Part shown: positions 50,624-53,258 of the stretch, one piece after another
Layout of the letters: each line of letters opens with the position of its first letter
Numbering within the stretch: the first letter of the stretch is position 1
Assembly (NCBI GenBank): GCA_036493475.1
Contig: DASXPS010000110.1
Span: forward strand, 1-53,258
Origin: Sporichthyaceae bacterium
GTDB taxonomy: Bacteria > Actinomycetota > Actinomycetes > Sporichthyales > Sporichthyaceae
Length of the DNA: 53,258 nucleotides
Direction: 5' to 3'
The notes under the pieces: generated by a model
Told to the model about the DNA's origin: nothing
Database searches by the model: none
Seen by the model: only the letters and a program-made list of their open reading frames with translations
Translations under genes and position numbers: made by a program

Positions 50624-50722
50624 TCACCACACTCCTGACGGATCGTCAGCCCGCGTCGCCAATCCCGTGGAACGCGCCCACCCTATGCAGACGGTGGACG
50701 AGCGCCCCGGGGCGACCGGCGG

Positions 50723-51301
50723 TCAGCCGCTGATGGTGTCCAGGAACCGGGCCACCCGGTCCCGCACGCCCGCCGGTCGGACGGGGAACTCCCCGGCGGC
50801 CAGGCTGACCAGATGCTGCGCGGTGGAGAACGCCAGATCTGCCTCGGGCAGCACGTCCTGGGCCTGCACCTCGAAGCGTTCGTGGGCCAATAAGCCCAGC
50901 TCCTCCTCGCCCCGATCCAGGGCCAGCAGGGTGGCCCCGGCCTTGCGGGCGTCCGCCAACCGGGACAGCAGGCCCTCACCGGCGGACCGCGCGGCCACCA
51001 CGAACAGCGTGTCCCGCCGACCCGCGGCTGCCAGCCGGGACAGGTCCACGGCCAGGTGCGGGGGCGCCCCGTCGGGGACCTCGTGCCGGACCAGCGTGGG
51101 CACCAGGCCCGGCAGACCGACCGCGCGGGCCTCGTCGGTCAGATGCGCGGTGACGTGCCACGGCTCGTAGTCCGGCGTGCCCACCAACAACAACCCGCCG
51201 GGGGTGGCCCGACGCAGGCCGCGGGCCAGGGCGCGGCTGCGACTCATCCAGTCGGTGTGGGCGAGCAGATCGCGCAGCGCCCGGGTGCGTTCGACGTCCA
51301 C
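50723..51301 (-). CDS. Hypothetical protein, possible SIS-like fold
   Basis: The 192-residue soluble protein is not one I recognise. The middle has alternating strand/helix segments (DTLFVVAARSAGEGLLSRLADARKAGATLLALD, then LPEADLAFSTAQHLVSLAAGE) like a SIS or Rossmann-type sugar-isomerase fold, but no signature residue supports a function. The start GTG at 51301 has no good ribosome site. It lies 27 bases after, and in the same frame as, the alpha/beta hydrolase stop, with an intervening open frame (TPWWTAAV), so a readthrough product is conceivable. It ends the minus-strand run beginning at 52892. Confidence 0.6.
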   Translation of the reverse strand: MDVERTRALRDLLAHTDWMSRSRALARGLRRATPGGLLLVGTPDYEPWHVTAHLTDEARAVGLPGLVPTLVRHEVPDGAPPHLAVDLSRLAAAGRRDTLFVVAARSAGEGLLSRLADARKAGATLLALDRGEEELGLLAHERFEVQAQDVLPEADLAFSTAQHLVSLAAGEFPVRPAGVRDRVARFLDTISG

Positions 51302-51328
51302 CGCGGCAGTCCACCACGGGGTGTGCCC

Positions 51329-52117
51329 TCAGGCCGGGAGGCCACGCAAGAACTCGAGCAGCGGCGGGTTGACCTGATCCGGGTGGCTGAGGTTCGACGC
51401 GTGTGCGGCACCGGAGATGGGCACCACACCGGCGCACCCGGACAGTCCGGCGGCCAACGTCTGCGCCAGCTCCATGGAGATCGCACCGTCCTCGGTGCCG
51501 TGCACCACGAGTGCGGGACAGGTGATCTCGGCCAGGCGGTCGGTGACGTCCTCGCGACCGAGCAGACACCGGCCGGGCTCGGCCAGCAGCGTGCGGTCGC
51601 GGGCCTGCCACTTCGCGATCCAGATCTCGTCGAGCACCGGGTCGTCGAGAATGATCCCGGCGATGATCCGAGCCAGTTCCTCGCCGGGACCGACGTTGAC
51701 CCAGGCGTCGATCATGTCCCCGTAGAGCTCGACCTTGTCCGGTTCCTCGACGCCGGCCTGGGTGTCGATGAGCACCAGCGCGCGCACCCGCTCGGGCGCG
51801 AGCAGGGCCACCCGCAGCGAGCAGAAGCCGCCCTGGGACATGCCGCCGATCACCGCGCGGTCCAGGCCGAGCGAGTCGAGCAGGCCGAGGCAGTCCCGGG
51901 CGTTGTCCCAGTAGTCGAACGACTTGCCGTCGAAGTCGGTGTCGCCGAACCCGCGGGCGTCCCAGGCAATCACCCGGAACCCGCCGCTCAGCGCCTCGAT
52001 CTGCGGGGTGAACATCTCGTGGTCCATCAGGAAGCCGTGCGCGAACAGCACGGCCGGTCCGGCACCGCCGGAGTCGGTGTAGAAGATGCGTTGCCCGTTG
52101 ACCTCGGCGACCGGCAT
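51329..52117 (-). CDS. Alpha/beta hydrolase
   Basis: The 262-residue enzyme has the oxyanion HGFLMDH, the DARGFGDTD strand, nucleophile Ser in GGMSQGG, the acid in VHGTEDGA and the final His in GAAHASNL. This is a cytoplasmic hydrolase of the 3-oxoadipate enol-lactonase or meta-cleavage type, with unknown substrate. Its ATG is one base after the stop of the enoyl-CoA hydratase, so the genes are coupled and may act on the same catabolic intermediate. Confidence 0.9.
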   Translation of the reverse strand: MPVAEVNGQRIFYTDSGGAGPAVLFAHGFLMDHEMFTPQIEALSGGFRVIAWDARGFGDTDFDGKSFDYWDNARDCLGLLDSLGLDRAVIGGMSQGGFCSLRVALLAPERVRALVLIDTQAGVEEPDKVELYGDMIDAWVNVGPGEELARIIAGIILDDPVLDEIWIAKWQARDRTLLAEPGRCLLGREDVTDRLAEITCPALVVHGTEDGAISMELAQTLAAGLSGCAGVVPISGAAHASNLSHPDQVNPPLLEFLRGLPA

Positions 52118-52118
52118 G

Positions 52119-52892
52119 TCAGTTCGGCCAAACCGGCTTGCGCTTCTCCAGGAACGCGGCCATGCCCTCCCGCGCCGCGGGCGCGGCGGACATCGCGGTC
52201 ATCACCTCGGCGGCGATCTGGTAGGCGTCGTGCTCCGGGCGATCCAGCTGGGCGTAGATGGTCTGCTTGCCCACGCCCTTCGAGGTGCGACTGCCCCGGG
52301 TGGCCAAGGCCAACAGCTCATCCACCGCGCTGTCCAGCTCCTCGTCGGGCACCGCGTAGTTGATCAGGCCCCAGGCCGCCGCGGTGCGGGCGTCCACCGG
52401 CTCCCCGGTGAGGGCGAGCTCCATGAGGCGCTTGCGACCGATGTTGCGGGCCACCGCCACCGCCGGGGTGTGGCAGAACCAGCCGCCCTTGCCGCCGGGC
52501 AGACAGAAACCGGCGGAGAAGCCGGCGACCGCGAGGTCGCAGGAGGCCACCAGTTGGCAGCCCGCGGCAGTAGCCAGTGCGTGCACCCGGGCGATGACCA
52601 CCTGCGGCACCGACTGAATGGTGCTCATCAGCGCGGTGCACACCCGCAGCAGCTCACGCACCCCGAGCAGGTCGCGGCTGGCCACGTCGGCGAAGTCGTG
52701 CCCGGCGCAGAACACCGGGCCGTTGCCGGCCAGCACGATGCCGGTCGCATCGGTGTCCCCGACCTCGGTGAACGCGTGTCCGAGCTCGACGAGGTGCTCG
52801 AAGGACAACGAGTTGCGCCGGTCGGGCCGGTTCATCGTGATGCGCACGATGTCGGCGTCCCGCTTGATGGTCAGGTACCGGTAGGCATCCAT
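52119..52892 (-). CDS. Enoyl-CoA hydratase/isomerase family protein
   Basis: The 257-residue crotonase-fold protein starts MDAYRYLTIKRDADIVRITMNRPDRRNSLS, has the CoA oxyanion segment FCAGHDFADV and HALATAAGCQLVASCDLAVA, and LPGGKGGWFCHTP where hydratases have the second catalytic segment. The usual Glu pair of true hydratases is not clear, so an isomerase or other crotonase role is possible. It heads an operon with the alpha/beta hydrolase and the unknown protein, and is divergent from the kinase-fold gene at 52999. Confidence 0.87.
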   Translation of the reverse strand: MDAYRYLTIKRDADIVRITMNRPDRRNSLSFEHLVELGHAFTEVGDTDATGIVLAGNGPVFCAGHDFADVASRDLLGVRELLRVCTALMSTIQSVPQVVIARVHALATAAGCQLVASCDLAVAGFSAGFCLPGGKGGWFCHTPAVAVARNIGRKRLMELALTGEPVDARTAAAWGLINYAVPDEELDSAVDELLALATRGSRTSKGVGKQTIYAQLDRPEHDAYQIAAEVMTAMSAAPAAREGMAAFLEKRKPVWPN

Positions 52893-52998
52893 TGCCCAAG
52901 CTTACGGCCGGCCGCCCCCGAGGAAGATCCAAGAGCGCGGCAAATCCGGCATACCGGCATGATGGCCCCCAACGACTCGCAGAAAAGAGGCCAGCTCG

Positions 52999-53258
52999 AT
53001 GAGTGACCCGGGTACAACCCTGCTCGGCCGACCGCTGGACGACCCGGATCTGCTGGCCGCGACGGCCGGCGCCCCGGACTATCCGATCCTGCCGAACGCC
53101 ACCGTGCTGAAGATCGGCGGCCAATCCGTGCTGGACCGGGGTCGCTCGGCGGTCTACCCGCTGGTCGAGCAGATGGTGGAGATCAAGACCGAGAACCCGT
53201 TGTTGATCGGCACCGGCGGCGGCACCCGGGCCCGGCATGCCTACACGGTGGGTACCGG
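52999..53258 (+). CDS. Amino-acid-kinase-fold protein, molybdenum storage protein-like (5' part only)
   Basis: The ATG at 52999, after AAGAGG, opens 86 codons to the window end. The text PNATVLKIGGQSVLDRG is the N-terminal nucleotide-binding strand and loop of the amino-acid-kinase fold, and LLIGTGGGTRARHAYTVG is the second glycine motif. The latter and the IGGQSVLDRG wording resemble the subunits of molybdenum storage protein more than UMP kinase. The rest of the gene is outside the window, so the type is not secure. It is divergent from the enoyl-CoA hydratase gene. Confidence 0.65.
   Translation, partial: MSDPGTTLLGRPLDDPDLLAATAGAPDYPILPNATVLKIGGQSVLDRGRSAVYPLVEQMVEIKTENPLLIGTGGGTRARHAYTVGT

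Noticed and set aside
52937-52962. CCGG-N4-CCGG inverted repeat in the gap before the kinase-fold gene
   Set aside because: Short GC-only arms like this are expected by chance at this base composition.

Overview
This window reads as chromosomal DNA of a free-living, very GC-rich actinomycete. The reasons are strong codon bias towards G/C in third positions, frequent GTG and TTG starts, GTGA start/stop overlaps, an F420-type luciferase-like oxidoreductase, a MshC-family cysteine ligase, a Cfp30B-like glyoxalase protein and many TetR regulators and MFS exporters. No genus can be fixed from the sequence alone. I saw no rRNA, tRNA, IS element, phage gene or CRISPR array.

Layout. 1-4.1 kb: GNAT acetyltransferase (cut by the window edge), SAM methyltransferase, SDR, secreted SGNH hydrolase, LLM oxidoreductase. 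4.1-9.8 kb: an orphan LuxR-type response regulator, an AI-2E family membrane protein, an OmpR/HisKA two-component pair, and a divergent membrane-anchored DUF5666-like protein. 9.8-21 kb: a lone LivM-type permease in an operon with a Met-rich protein, a divergent TetR, a large secreted protein, peptide deformylase, the MshC-like ligase, a Cys-containing HTH regulator, and a compact livH-livF-livMG operon with a permease/ATPase fusion and no binding protein. A 37-bp operator/promoter segment occurs twice here, once beside the TetR and once upstream of the secreted protein, next to what looks like the remnant of a second TetR gene.

21-29.5 kb: secreted trypsin-like protease, a small membrane protein behind a coupled 10-aa leader ORF, a polysaccharide deacetylase, a SpoIID-domain protein, a Met-rich lipoprotein with a CsoR-like operator, gpsA, an MFS exporter, a DUF445 protein and a methyltransferase fragment. 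29.5-35.4 kb: two DHA2-type exporters, each with C-terminal carboxypeptidase-regulatory-like domains, flanking a TetR and an orphan paralogue of the first OmpR regulator. 35.4-43 kb: polyprenyl synthase, FAD monooxygenase, glyoxalase-like protein, ilvD, a second SGNH hydrolase and a CYTH-CHAD protein.

43-53.3 kb: an SDR/TetR divergent pair, cyanase behind a GlnR-like box, then a long minus-strand run (MaoC, purU, DUF1800, DUF1501, NTF2-like, metallo-beta-lactamase), a further minus-strand run (enoyl-CoA hydratase, alpha/beta hydrolase, unknown protein), and the start of an amino-acid-kinase-fold gene resembling molybdenum storage protein.

The most unusual signal is at 46451-46560. Three tandem 32-bp repeats lie between DUF1501 and the NTF2-like gene. 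Each encodes an 11-residue mini-ORF that starts with GTG and overlaps the next by GTGA. The first is preceded by a perfect AGGAGG and the last overlaps the NTF2-like start codon, so the repeats form a chain of translationally coupled mini-ORFs inside an operon. Other regulatory signals seen are TetR-type palindromes, a GlnR box, a CsoR-like site and three long GC-rich hairpins placed directly after stop codons.
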